This document shows, piece after piece, positions 10,408-18,817 of a stretch of 64,000 nucleotides of DNA (the stretch's first letter is position 1; each line of letters opens with the position of its first letter). Both the position numbers and the translations under genes were made by a program. This DNA is from Rhizobium leguminosarum bv. trifolii WSM1325 (lineage in GTDB: Bacteria > Pseudomonadota > Alphaproteobacteria > Rhizobiales > Rhizobiaceae), in contig CP001622.1 of NCBI GenBank assembly GCA_000023185.1, forward strand, positions 930,001 to 994,000. Reading direction: 5' to 3'. The notes under the pieces are model-generated. The model did not search any database and was not told the DNA's origin. It worked only from the letters and a program-made list of their open reading frames with translations.

Positions 10408-11649
10408 ATGGTCGAGTTACCCCGCAAGGACATTTTCGAAGGTGCGAGGAAGGCCGAGCAGATCCTGGCCGAGGAAGCCGCCAAGGCGCCCGTCGCCGAG
10501 GCGCCTGCCATGCCTGTCGCCGAAGCGCCGATTGCGGACGCACCGGTCGCGGGTGCTCCCAAAAAGACCGGCCGTCGCATCGTCAAGCGCGCCGTCATCG
10601 CCGCCCTACTGCTTGCCGGCGTCGCTTTCGCCGGCGATTTCGGCTACCGCTATTGGACGGTCGGCCGCTTCATCGAATCCACCGACGACGCCTATGTGAA
10701 GGCCGATTACACCACCGTCGCCCCGAAGGTCGCCGGCTATATCAGCCAGGTGCTGGTCAACGACAATGATGCGGTCAAGGCCGGCCAGGTTCTCGCCCGC
10801 ATCGACGACCGCGACTTCCAGGCCGCACTGTCGCAGGCGAAGGCCGATGTGAAGGCGGCCGAAGCCGCCATCACCAATATCGACGCCCAGATCTCCCTGC
10901 AGCAATCGGTGATCGAGCAGGCGAGGGCGACGGTCGATGCCTCGCAGGCATCGCTGGATTTCGCAGTATCCGATGCCGCCCGCTCGGCCCGCCTGATCAC
11001 CAACGGCGCCGGCACCCAGTCTCGCGCCGAACAGACCCAGTCGGCCCGCGACCAGGCCGCTGCCGCCGTCGAGCGCGATCGGGCAGCCCTCGTCACGGCT
11101 CAGAATAAGGTGCCGGTGCTGCAGACTGAGCGTGAACAGACGGTTGCCCAGCGTGACCGTGCGGCAGCCGCCGCCCAGCAGGCAGAGCTCAACCTTTCCT
11201 ATACGGATATCGTCGCCGCCGTTGACGGCACGGTCGGCGCCCGGTCTATCCGGGTCGGCCAGTATGTCACCTCGGGCACGCAGCTGATGGCGGTCGTTCC
11301 GCTGCATGCGGTCTATGTCGTTGCCAATTTCAAGGAAACGCAGTTGACCTATATCAGCCCCGGCCAGCCGGTCGAGATCAAGGTCGACAGCTTTCCCGAC
11401 ATCTCGATCAAGGGTCATGTCGACAGCGTTTCCCCGGCAAGCGGCCTGGAATTCTCGCTGCTGCCGCCGGACAATGCCACCGGCAATTTCACCAAGATCG
11501 TCCAGCGTATCCCGGTCAAGATCGTCATCGACGACGAGCCTCTGAGCGGCCTGTTGCGTTCGGGCATGTCGGTCGAGCCCGAAATCGACACCAAGGCTGT
11601 CCAGACCTCCGCGGCAGCTAAGGAGGGATCATCCAACCCTGCTGGATGA
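10408..11649 (+). CDS. emrA: HlyD/EmrA family efflux adaptor
   Basis: 413 residues. The cytoplasmic N terminus is rich in Ala and Pro (residues 20-55), then one membrane anchor at about 58-76. The periplasmic part has the split biotinyl-lipoyl motif (YVKADYTTVAPKVAGYISQV and later GTVGARSIRVGQYVTSGTQL) flanking a long coiled coil. It should link the EmrB-type permease to an outer-membrane channel. ATG 10408 has GAAGGAG seven bases upstream. It begins an emrA-emrB-cyclase series. The stop codon lies inside a strong hairpin (see 11626-11662). Drug specificity is not known. Confidence 0.92.
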   Translation: MVELPRKDIFEGARKAEQILAEEAAKAPVAEAPAMPVAEAPIADAPVAGAPKKTGRRIVKRAVIAALLLAGVAFAGDFGYRYWTVGRFIESTDDAYVKADYTTVAPKVAGYISQVLVNDNDAVKAGQVLARIDDRDFQAALSQAKADVKAAEAAITNIDAQISLQQSVIEQARATVDASQASLDFAVSDAARSARLITNGAGTQSRAEQTQSARDQAAAAVERDRAALVTAQNKVPVLQTEREQTVAQRDRAAAAAQQAELNLSYTDIVAAVDGTVGARSIRVGQYVTSGTQLMAVVPLHAVYVVANFKETQLTYISPGQPVEIKVDSFPDISIKGHVDSVSPASGLEFSLLPPDNATGNFTKIVQRIPVKIVIDDEPLSGLLRSGMSVEPEIDTKAVQTSAAAKEGSSNPAG

Positions 11650-11662
11650 TCCTTTCTTTTTT
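11626..11662 (+). terminator. Terminator-like hairpin at the end of emrA
   Basis: GGATCATCC at 11626-11634 pairs with GGATGATCC at 11644-11652, with a 9 nt loop, followed by TTTCTTTTTT. The emrA stop codon (11647-11649) lies in the 3' arm. A second perfect palindrome, GAATGATC-CC-GATCATTC, follows at 11666-11683. Since emrB lies only 100 bp downstream, this looks like an attenuator or partial terminator inside the operon. Confidence 0.65.
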
Positions 11663-11747
11663 CCCGAATGATCCCGATCATTCCCTGAATGATCACCCGA
11701 ACCCCGTCATGAGAAAGTTTCCCGCGAGAGCTGGAAGGAGATAAGCC

Positions 11748-13367
11748 ATGGCCACTCTTCAGATCGCAGCCAACAGCAATGCGCTGGCGCGCCCCGCCGC
11801 CGCAGCGCCCGCGGCACCTGCCGTCATGAGCCCTCTGCGCATGTGGGCAGCCGTTGTCGGCTCGACGCTCGGCGCCTTCATGGCCGTCCTCAACATCCAG
11901 ATCGTCAACGCCTCGCTTGCCGATATCCAGGGCGCAATCGGCGCCGGCACGGATGACGGCGGCTGGATTTCGACCTCCTATCTGATCGCCGAGATCGTCG
12001 TCATTCCGCTCAGTGCCTGGTTGGCGCGTGTCTTCTCGCTCCGCAATTACCTGCTCACCAACGCCATCCTTTTCCTCATCTTCTCCGTCGCTTGCGCCTT
12101 CGCGGCCAATCTGCAGCAGATGATCATCCTCCGCGCCATTCAGGGCTTTTCCGGCGGCGTGCTGATCCCGATGGCCTTCACCATCATCATCACGCTGCTG
12201 CCCAAGGCCAAGCAGCCGATCGGCCTTGCCCTCTTTGCCCTGTCTGCCACCTTCGCGCCGGCGATCGGCCCGACGATCGGCGGTTATCTCACCGAGAACT
12301 GGGGCTGGGAACATATCTTCTATGTCAACCTGGTGCCCGGCGCGCTGATGGTCGGCCTGCTCTGGGCCTCGCTCGACCGGGCGCCGATGAACCTGAAGCT
12401 GCTCGCCAAGGGCGACTGGCCTGGTATCGTCACCATGGCGATCGGCCTGGCAGCCCTGCAGACCGTGCTGGAAGAGGGCAACAAGGAAGACTGGTTCGGC
12501 TCCGATTTCATTGTTCGCCTGTCTGTTATCGCCGCCGTCTCGCTGACGCTGTTCCTGATCATCGAGCTGAAGACCGCCAATCCGCTGCTGAGCCTTCGCC
12601 TGCTGCTGCGCCGCAACTTCGGCTTCGGCATCGTCGCCAATTTCCTGCTCGGTATCGCGCTTTACGGCTCGGTCTTCGTGCTGCCGATCTATCTGACCCG
12701 CATCCAGGGCTATAATTCCGAGCAGATCGGCATGGTTCTCGCCTGGACCGGCATCCCGCAGTTGCTGCTGATCCCGCTGGTGCCGCAGCTGATGAAGCGT
12801 TTCGACGTGCGCCTGCTGATCGTCGTCGGCTTTGCCCTCTTTGCCGCCTCGAACTTCATGAACGTCCACATGACCGGCGATTATGCCAGCGACCAGCTGT
12901 TCTGGCCGAACATCGTCCGTGCCATCGGCCAAGCGCTCGTCTTCACGCCGCTTTCGGCAATCGCCACCGCCGGCATCGAGCAAGAAAATGCCGGCTCGGC
13001 GTCCGCGCTCTTCAACATGATGCGCAATCTCGGCGGTGCCGTCGGCATCGCTTCGCTGCAAACCTTCCTGTCGAAACGCGAGCAGTTCCACTCGAATATC
13101 CTGACCCACTCGGTCTCGATCTTCGAGGAAGCCACCCGCGATCGCATCGCCAGGCTCACCGGCTATTTCATGAGCCACGGTGTCAGCGATCAGGCGCTTG
13201 CCGGCCATAAGGCCGTCGTCGCCATCGCGCTCAAAATACGCAAACAGGCCAATATCATGGCCTTCAGCGACACCTTCTTCCTGCTCGGCGTCGCCCTCGT
13301 CGTCGCCCTGCTTGCAACCCTGCTTCTGAAAAAACCCGGTCAACTCTCCGGCGGCGGCGCCCACTAG
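11748..13367 (+). CDS. emrB: DHA2 family MFS drug efflux permease (EmrB/QacA type)
   Basis: 539 residues with about 14 hydrophobic segments, the size and topology of DHA2 H+-antiporters. Family landmarks include LNIQIVNASLADIQGAIGA in TM1, WISTSYLIAEIVVIPLSAWL in TM2 and the motif C-like GYLTENWGWEHIFYVNLVPG. It should exchange protons for hydrophobic drugs through the EmrA-type adaptor upstream. GGAAGGAGA is well placed before the ATG. The gap to emrA holds two hairpins; the gap to the cyclase gene is 30 bp. Confidence 0.93.
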   Translation: MATLQIAANSNALARPAAAAPAAPAVMSPLRMWAAVVGSTLGAFMAVLNIQIVNASLADIQGAIGAGTDDGGWISTSYLIAEIVVIPLSAWLARVFSLRNYLLTNAILFLIFSVACAFAANLQQMIILRAIQGFSGGVLIPMAFTIIITLLPKAKQPIGLALFALSATFAPAIGPTIGGYLTENWGWEHIFYVNLVPGALMVGLLWASLDRAPMNLKLLAKGDWPGIVTMAIGLAALQTVLEEGNKEDWFGSDFIVRLSVIAAVSLTLFLIIELKTANPLLSLRLLLRRNFGFGIVANFLLGIALYGSVFVLPIYLTRIQGYNSEQIGMVLAWTGIPQLLLIPLVPQLMKRFDVRLLIVVGFALFAASNFMNVHMTGDYASDQLFWPNIVRAIGQALVFTPLSAIATAGIEQENAGSASALFNMMRNLGGAVGIASLQTFLSKREQFHSNILTHSVSIFEEATRDRIARLTGYFMSHGVSDQALAGHKAVVAIALKIRKQANIMAFSDTFFLLGVALVVALLATLLLKKPGQLSGGGAH

Positions 13368-13397
13368 CGCCCTGCCTCCCTCAAGGAGGAGAAAGCC

Positions 13398-14603
13398 ATG
13401 ACAACTGCGATCTATGCTCCCGATACCGACAGGCTCCCAACGAAGACCGCCGGCCATGCCGTCAGCATCGGCGCACTGCTGTCGATCATCGAGTGGCTCT
13501 CCGGCGATGAATGCCACGCGCTCGACGAAGCGGGGCTGGTCTCCGGCCTCGGCCGGCGGCTTCAGGCGCTCGGCGTGCCAGTCGACCGGCTGACCCTGCA
13601 TCTGATGACGCTGCATCCCGAGTTCATCGGCCGTACCATCGCCTGGGCGCCGGGCGAGCCGGTCGAGATCCACGACCGGGAACACGGCGCGCGGGTCGCC
13701 ATATCAAATACGCCGCTGCGCAAGGTCATGGAGACCCGCGAACCGCTGGTCGTCGATACCGGCGAAAGCGTGCATGGCCGCTGGCAGCATATCGATGTCT
13801 TTGCCGATCGCGGCCTGATGCAGCTCGTCATCGCGCCGCTCTGCAATGTCGATGGCCCGGTCAGCGCCGCCGTCTTCGGCACGCGGCGGCCGGGCGGCTT
13901 CACTGCATCCGAGCGTCAGGTGATCGAGCGCATCCTGCCGGCGCTGCGCAACACCAGCGAGCTGCGCATTCTACGCCAGGTCGAGCTCAGCCTGCTCGAT
14001 ACCTATATCGGCCCGCTGACGGCAAGCCGCATCCTGGCCGGCCGCATCCGCCGCGACGAGATCGAATCGATGGAGGCAGCTTTGCTGCTCTGCGATCTGC
14101 GCGGCTTTACCGAACTGTCGAACCGGCTGCCCGGCAGCACCGTGCTCGGGCTGCTGAACGCCTATTTCGACAGGATCGTGCCGGCCATTACCCGTGAAGG
14201 CGGCGAGGTGCTGAAGTTCATGGGCGACGCCGTGCTTGCCTTCTTCCCGGGTTATGATGCCGCCCATTCCTGCGGCGCGGCCCTGGCATCGGCCCGCGCC
14301 ATCCTCGATGAGATCGACCATTTCCAGTACGAGGGCATCGGAGTCAAAGCCGGCATCGCCCTGCATTATGGCGAGGTCAGCTACGGCAATGTCGGCTCCG
14401 GCCGCCGCCTCGACTTCACCCTGATCGGCGGCGACGTCAATCTGGTCAGCCGTATCCAGACCGCCTGCAGCGAACTGGGAGAGGCACTGCTGATGTCGGC
14501 GCCGTTTCGCGACGAAGCGGGGGCAGGGGATGTGGTGTCGGTCGGGGCGCACGGGCTGAAGGGGTTTGCCGATCCGGTGGAGCTGTTTACGATCGTACGG
14601 TAG
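13398..14603 (+). CDS. Class III adenylate/guanylate cyclase with N-terminal GAF-like domain
   Basis: 401 residues. Residues 20-185 look like a GAF-type sensor, and 225-401 are a class III cyclase domain. Metal aspartates are visible at D233 (LLCDLRGFTEL) and D277 (VLKFMGDAVLAFF), with the purine lysine K273 in the second motif. LDFTLIGGDVNLVSR carries the third conserved region. All catalytic residues therefore seem present. It should make cAMP (possibly cGMP) in the cytoplasm. It follows emrB at 30 bp with AAGGAGGAGAAAG before its ATG, so it is probably cotranscribed with the efflux pair, an unusual partner. Confidence 0.9.
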   Translation: MTTAIYAPDTDRLPTKTAGHAVSIGALLSIIEWLSGDECHALDEAGLVSGLGRRLQALGVPVDRLTLHLMTLHPEFIGRTIAWAPGEPVEIHDREHGARVAISNTPLRKVMETREPLVVDTGESVHGRWQHIDVFADRGLMQLVIAPLCNVDGPVSAAVFGTRRPGGFTASERQVIERILPALRNTSELRILRQVELSLLDTYIGPLTASRILAGRIRRDEIESMEAALLLCDLRGFTELSNRLPGSTVLGLLNAYFDRIVPAITREGGEVLKFMGDAVLAFFPGYDAAHSCGAALASARAILDEIDHFQYEGIGVKAGIALHYGEVSYGNVGSGRRLDFTLIGGDVNLVSRIQTACSELGEALLMSAPFRDEAGAGDVVSVGAHGLKGFADPVELFTIVR

Positions 14604-14616
14604 GGGCGCGACGCCA

Positions 14617-14818
14617 CCCCCCTCTGCCCTGCCGGGCATCTCCCCCACAAGGAGGGAGATTGGATGGGCGCGATGGCTTCCCCAAGCAACTGGCCGCCAC
14701 ATGAATCGTAAATTGAGGGCGAGGCATGGCTTCTTGCCGATCTCCCGACCTCTGGGGGGTCCGAAGGACGGTTCGAGACCCGTGGCTCGACCCCGGGGCC
14801 CGGCAGGGCAGAGGGGGT
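14617..14818. repeat. Long inverted-repeat element, copy 1 (disrupted right arm)
   Basis: The left arm at 14617-14648 is identical in sequence to the 32 bp left arm of the element at 42803. The middle (GGCGCGATGGCTTCCCCAA, AGGGCGAGGCATGGC) is also shared. The right arm here is broken: about 40 extra or replaced bases (around 14748-14798) separate GATCTCCC from the end CCGGCAGGGCAGAGGGGG. It occupies most of the 347 bp gap between the cyclase and nadE. Confidence 0.8.
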
Positions 14819-14950
14819 GCTGCACCCACCGAGATACCAAACCGCCCACTTGCATAAAATGCATGGCAGGTCTGCCCGAAACGGTTTCGTCTTCCCCCAT
14901 CTTTTCGCCATAGTGGCGCCGAAATTCCGTAAGCAGGGAGGAAGAGGCTT

Positions 14951-15784
14951 ATGACTGTGCTGTTCGACGAACAAGGCGAGATCATCCGCGAACTGGGTGT
15001 CGCCGCCGATATCGACCCTGAGCGCGAGATCGAACGGCGAACCGCTTTTCTCAAGGATTATCTCGTCGCCTCGGGCATGCGCGGCTACGTCCTCGGGATC
15101 AGCGGTGGCGTCGATTCGCTGACGGCGGCGCTGCTGGCTCAAAAGGCGGTGCGCGAGCTGCGTGACAGCGGCCATGCGGCCGAATTCATTGCCGTGCGCC
15201 TTCCCTACGGTGTCCAGGCGGATGAGGCGGATGCGGGAAGGGCGCTGGAAACGATCGGCGCCGACCGTTCGATGGTGGTCAACATCAAGGCGCCGGCGGA
15301 TGCGATGCTTGCCGCCGCGCAGGACGGCGGCCTCGCCTTTGCCGATGCCGGCCGGCAGGATTTCATCCTCGGCAATATCAAGGCGCGCCAGCGGATGATC
15401 GCCCAGTTCGCTCTTGCCGGGGCGCTTGGCAGCCTCGTCATCGGCACCGATCATGCGGCCGAGGCGGTCATGGGCTTCTTCACCAAGTTCGGCGATGGCG
15501 CAGCCGATATCCTGCCGCTCGCCGGTCTCAACAAGCGCCGCGTCCGCCTGCTGGCAAAGCGTCTCGGTGCTCCGGACGAGCTGGTGTTCAAGGTGCCGAC
15601 CGCCGATCTCGAGGACCAGCGGCCGTTGCGCCCCGATGAGGAGGCCTATGGCGTCAGCTATGACGAGATCGACGATTTCCTCGAGGGTAAGCCGGTCGGC
15701 GAGATCGCCCGCCGCCGCATCCTCGCCGCCTATCGGGCGACTGCTCACAAGCGCGCTTTGCCGGTGGCGGTCAGCGCGCTCTGA
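14951..15784 (+). CDS. nadE: Ammonia-dependent NAD+ synthetase
   Basis: 277 residues, one domain with no glutaminase part. It adenylates and amidates deamido-NAD to NAD+ with ATP and ammonia. The PP-loop is GISGGVDSLTA (S51-S56). Later family motifs are FILGNIKARQRMIAQF, IGTDHAAEAVMGFFTKFGDG, LPLAGLNKRRVRLLA and PTADLEDQRP. The start follows a very strong GGGAGGAAGAGG. It appears to be monocistronic. Confidence 0.95.
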   Translation: MTVLFDEQGEIIRELGVAADIDPEREIERRTAFLKDYLVASGMRGYVLGISGGVDSLTAALLAQKAVRELRDSGHAAEFIAVRLPYGVQADEADAGRALETIGADRSMVVNIKAPADAMLAAAQDGGLAFADAGRQDFILGNIKARQRMIAQFALAGALGSLVIGTDHAAEAVMGFFTKFGDGAADILPLAGLNKRRVRLLAKRLGAPDELVFKVPTADLEDQRPLRPDEEAYGVSYDEIDDFLEGKPVGEIARRRILAAYRATAHKRALPVAVSAL

Positions 15785-15826
15785 CGGTCGACCAAGCGCG
15801 GGATGCGCGCGGGCACGACCCGGGGT

Positions 15827-16510
15827 TTACGGTCTGACCGGCTCACCTGTCCGTCCTGATGAAGCGAGATAGGCATGCGGCGCGAAATAGACGCCGTCGG
15901 CATCGAAGGCCTCGAGATCTTCGGCCTGCAGCGCCTCGCGCACCTTCGGTCGTGCCGCCACCCGGGCCATGAAGGCGTGCAGCGCCGGCCATTGGTTGAG
16001 ATCGATGTCGGTCCAGGGCGACCAGTTCAGGCAGACGAAGAGATAGGCATCCGCCACCGTAAACGCATCGCCGGTGAGATAGGGTCCGGCAAGACGGCCG
16101 TCCAGCCAGGCGAGCCGCTTGGAGATCAGCGCGCGGACCTCGCCATGAACGCTGGAATAGATCGGATTGAAGAGCAACACCATCGGCTTGTGCAGCTCGG
16201 CGGTGATGAAGTTCAGATAGGATTGCACCTCGTTGCGGCGGATGTTGCCGACCTCAGGCAACAGGGCTGCCCCTTCGGGCACGCTGTCGGCGAGGAACTG
16301 CACGATCGCCGGCCCCTCGGTCAGCACCTTGCCATCGTCGAGCACCAGCGCCGGCACATAGCCGTTGCCGTTGATCGCGAGGTAATCCTCGCCGGTGCTC
16401 GTCCTGTAGGTCTGACGATCGACCTGGACGAGCTCGATATCGAGCCCGAGCTCGCGGCAGATGATGTGCGGCGAAAGCGAACAGGCGGCTGCGTGCATGT
16501 AAAGTTTCAT
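15827..16510 (-). CDS. Glutathione S-transferase family protein
   Basis: 227 residues, cytosolic beta-class GST. It starts MKLYMHAAACSLSPHI, with the Cys/Ser near residue 10 that contacts glutathione, followed by NGNGYVPALVLDDG and the LTEGPAIVQFLAD loop. The open frame runs upstream, but ATG 16510 is preceded by AAGGAGAGGAAA and matches the family start. It is divergent from a TetR gene at 16626, and a 14 bp inverted repeat lies between them (16570-16621). It probably detoxifies electrophiles that the regulator senses; that link is inference. Confidence 0.92.
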   Translation of the reverse strand: MKLYMHAAACSLSPHIICRELGLDIELVQVDRQTYRTSTGEDYLAINGNGYVPALVLDDGKVLTEGPAIVQFLADSVPEGAALLPEVGNIRRNEVQSYLNFITAELHKPMVLLFNPIYSSVHGEVRALISKRLAWLDGRLAGPYLTGDAFTVADAYLFVCLNWSPWTDIDLNQWPALHAFMARVAARPKVREALQAEDLEAFDADGVYFAPHAYLASSGRTGEPVRP

Positions 16511-16569
16511 TCCGGTTTCCTCTCCTTGCGGAGGCGGTCGATGCCGCCGGCCGACAGTGTTGAATATCT

Positions 16570-16621
16570 GTACTGTTTCGCATAAAATGACTCTCGTCAA
16601 GAATTTAATGCGAAACGGTAC
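16570..16621. promoter_or_regulatory. Inverted-repeat operator between the GST and TetR genes
   Basis: GTACTGTTTCGCAT at 16570-16583 and ATGCGAAACGGTAC at 16608-16621 form arms with one mismatch and 24 bp between them. On the minus strand a TTGACG hexamer (16595-16600) lies in the spacer. The position between the two divergent starts suggests that the TetR protein at 16626 binds here and represses both genes. Confidence 0.75.
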
Positions 16622-16625
16622 AAAT

Positions 16626-17246
16626 ATGAAAGACGAGAAGAAGCGGGGCCGCCCGAGGGCTTTTGACACCAAGGCGGCGCTCGGCAAGGCACGGGATGTC
16701 TTCTGGGACAGGGGGTTTGCCGCCGCCTCGCTCGACAATCTGAGTGCTGCGACCAACCTCAACCGCCCGAGCCTCTACGGCGCCTTCGGCGACAAGGAGG
16801 ATCTTTATCTCGATACGCTGGAGGGCTATCGGCAGGACGGCATGAATACGCTCGCCGAGGCGCTCGACCCCTCACTGCCGCTTCGCGACAATATCGCCCG
16901 CGTCTATGCCGGCGCGCTGGCGATCTATCTGCATGGTGAAACCGCGGCCCGCGGCTGTCTGCTGATCGGCACGGCGTCGGCCGAGGCGGTCCAGCATGAG
17001 CGGGTCCGCGAGGTGCTCGGCCGCAGCCTCAACGATTTCGACGACGAGATCGAAAAGCGCATGCGCCTTGCCGTGGAAAAGGGTGAGCTTCCCCGAAGCG
17101 CCGATCCGCAGATGCTGGCCAGGCTCGCCTCCGCCGTCATGCATTCGCTCGCCGTCCGCGCCCGCGCCGGCGACAGCCGCGAGACGCTGGAAGCGATTGC
17201 CCGGTCGGGCGTCGAGCTGATCTGCGGGAGTGCCAATAATCCTTAG
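16626..17246 (+). CDS. TetR/AcrR family transcriptional regulator
   Basis: 206 residues starting MKDEKKRGRPRAFDTKAAL, the usual GRPR beginning of the family. The helix-turn-helix is FAAASLDNLSAATNLNRPSLYGAFGDKEDLY. The remainder is an alpha-helical ligand domain. ATG 16626 lies just after the right arm of the inverted repeat, so self-repression is likely. The 3' end overlaps the convergent MFS gene by 4 bp. The ligand is unknown. Confidence 0.92.
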   Translation: MKDEKKRGRPRAFDTKAALGKARDVFWDRGFAAASLDNLSAATNLNRPSLYGAFGDKEDLYLDTLEGYRQDGMNTLAEALDPSLPLRDNIARVYAGALAIYLHGETAARGCLLIGTASAEAVQHERVREVLGRSLNDFDDEIEKRMRLAVEKGELPRSADPQMLARLASAVMHSLAVRARAGDSRETLEAIARSGVELICGSANNP

Positions 17247-18484
17247 GTCGACTCCCGAGTCTCCCCATCCCTCGGCCGCACGATCCAGGCATAGGCCGCA
17301 CCAGCGAGAAGCAGCACGGAGGTACCGAGGAACACCGCCCGCATGCCGATATGCCCACCGACAAAACCGCCAAGGATGGGGCCGGCCACCTGGCCGACAT
17401 ATTGCGACGAGATGGAAAACCCGAGAATGCTGCCGGCCGCACTATCAGGCACGCTGTGGCGGATGACCGCGGCGATGCAGGGCAGCAGCCCGCCGATCGC
17501 CACACCCATCATGAAGCGCAGGATGATCAGCTGCCAGGAACTGGTGACGAAGGCCTGCGGGATCAGCAGCAGCCCGGCGACGGCGAGCGCTCCTGCAATC
17601 ACCGGCCAATGGCCGATCCTGTCGGCAAGCTTGCCGAGCCATGAGGCCGAGAGAATGCTGCCGAGGGCGGCAGCCGACATGACGACGCCCGATACCATCG
17701 TCACCTGGGATTCGACGGGCACCAGCTGCGCGACATAGACGGTGATGATCGGCTCGATCGACATATTGGCAAACATCAAGAGCATGCCGGTTGCCAGCAT
17801 GGCGATGACCGGCCGCTTGTCGGCAATGGATTTCCAGCCGCCGCTGGCCTTGGCCGCCTGCTTGCGGGCCGGCGATTTCTCTTCCTTGATCAGCAAGGCC
17901 GTGGCGAGAAAGGCGAGGAAGATCATGCCGCCGGCGGCGAGGAACGTGCCGCGGATGCCAATGATCGGCGGCAGCGCGCCGCCGATCAGCGGCCCGACGA
18001 GATTGCCGGCCATGATTCCGGAGGAGAGCACGCCGAGCGCCCAGGCCGAGCGGTCCTTCGGCGTCTGCGTCGCCACCAGCACCATCGAGCCGGAGGCATA
18101 ACCGCCGGCAAGCCCGACGAAGAGGCGCAGCGCCACCAACTGCCAGACATTGCCGGCCATGCCCATCAGCGAGATCGCCAGCGTCATCCCGAGGCTGGCG
18201 CGCACCAGCATCAGCTTGCGGCCGTAGATATCGCCGAGCCGGCCCCAGAGCGGAGCGACCAGAGCCGCGGCAAAGAAGGTGGCGCCATAGGCGATGCCCG
18301 ACCATTGCACGATGTCAGCATGGTCGCTGACGCCTAGCTCCTCGACATAGAGCGGCAGGAAGGGAAGCAGCAGCGTCATCGCCACGATCGTGGTGAAGGA
18401 GCCGATCAGCGAGATGGTAAGATTGCGCTTCCAGTGGATCGAGCCCGGCCTGGCGCTGGCGGCGTCCAATTGCGTATCGGTCAT
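17243..18484 (-). CDS. MFS transporter (multidrug-type, 12 TM)
   Basis: 413 residues with about 12 hydrophobic segments. The MFS signature GRLGDIYGRKLMLV lies between TM2 and TM3 and a related GKLADRIGHWPVIAG between TM8 and TM9. The N-terminal region WKRNLTISLIGSFTTIVAMTLLLPFLPLY resembles DHA1 multidrug exporters. I place the start at MTDTQLDAAS; the open frame extends upstream, but that part is Arg-rich and unlike the family. It converges on the TetR gene with a 4 bp overlap. Substrate unknown. Confidence 0.9.
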   Translation of the reverse strand: MTDTQLDAASARPGSIHWKRNLTISLIGSFTTIVAMTLLLPFLPLYVEELGVSDHADIVQWSGIAYGATFFAAALVAPLWGRLGDIYGRKLMLVRASLGMTLAISLMGMAGNVWQLVALRLFVGLAGGYASGSMVLVATQTPKDRSAWALGVLSSGIMAGNLVGPLIGGALPPIIGIRGTFLAAGGMIFLAFLATALLIKEEKSPARKQAAKASGGWKSIADKRPVIAMLATGMLLMFANMSIEPIITVYVAQLVPVESQVTMVSGVVMSAAALGSILSASWLGKLADRIGHWPVIAGALAVAGLLLIPQAFVTSSWQLIILRFMMGVAIGGLLPCIAAVIRHSVPDSAAGSILGFSISSQYVGQVAGPILGGFVGGHIGMRAVFLGTSVLLLAGAAYAWIVRPRDGETREST

Positions 18485-18817
18485 TCTCTCTGCCCCGGCA
18501 TTGATCGCGCGGGCGAAGTTCCGCACGCCTGATGAAACGATGTGCCCTTTGCCGCGGCGAGGAGATCGGCGCGGGTGAAACTGTCCTGAAGATCGAGCTT
18601 TTCGAGGTCGAGCGCATAGGCCGTAGCGGTGCATGCGCTCGCCGTTCCAGGGCGGGCACGCACTGATATAACCGCGCTATGGCCCATCCTTCAAGACAGC
18701 GCTTTCGCATCGGTGACCTGTCTATCGAAATGAGAGCCGCAATCTGGACCCTCTCGGGCAAAAGTGCTAGAACAGGACCGATTGCATGATGCAATCGGTT
18801 AATCCAAGGACATTGCC
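18485..18817. other. Intergenic stretch without a supported gene
   Basis: About 330 bp between the divergent MFS and SnoaL-like genes. It holds the perfect inverted repeat at 18777-18799 and otherwise only weak open frames. A minus-strand frame at 18481-18687 contains LDLEKLDLQDSFTRADLLAAA, which looks protein-like but has no proper ribosome binding site; it may be a gene remnant. Confidence 0.4.
18777..18799. promoter_or_regulatory. Perfect inverted repeat upstream of the SnoaL-like gene
   Basis: ACCGATTGCA-TGA-TGCAATCGGT: 10 bp arms with a 3 nt centre, ending 18 bp before ATG 18818. It could be an operator or a short mRNA hairpin. It has no T-tract, so it is not a terminator. Confidence 0.55.

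Noticed and set aside
11415..13685. A 756-codon open frame antisense to emrA-emrB
   Set aside because: It mirrors the codon structure of the real genes, is rich in Arg, Asp, Gln and Gly, and lacks any family motif. The same applies to long antisense frames at 55072-56721, 58118-59839, 29573-31120 and 32666-34147.
14757..14800. T-arm-like GGTTCGAGACC stretch suggesting a tRNA
   Set aside because: No acceptor stem, anticodon arm or D arm can be folded around it; it lies in the disrupted arm of a repeat element.
18481..18687. Possible 68-residue gene on the minus strand
   Set aside because: Part of it looks protein-like, but no spaced ribosome binding site and no family; it ends across the MFS start. 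Perhaps a remnant.
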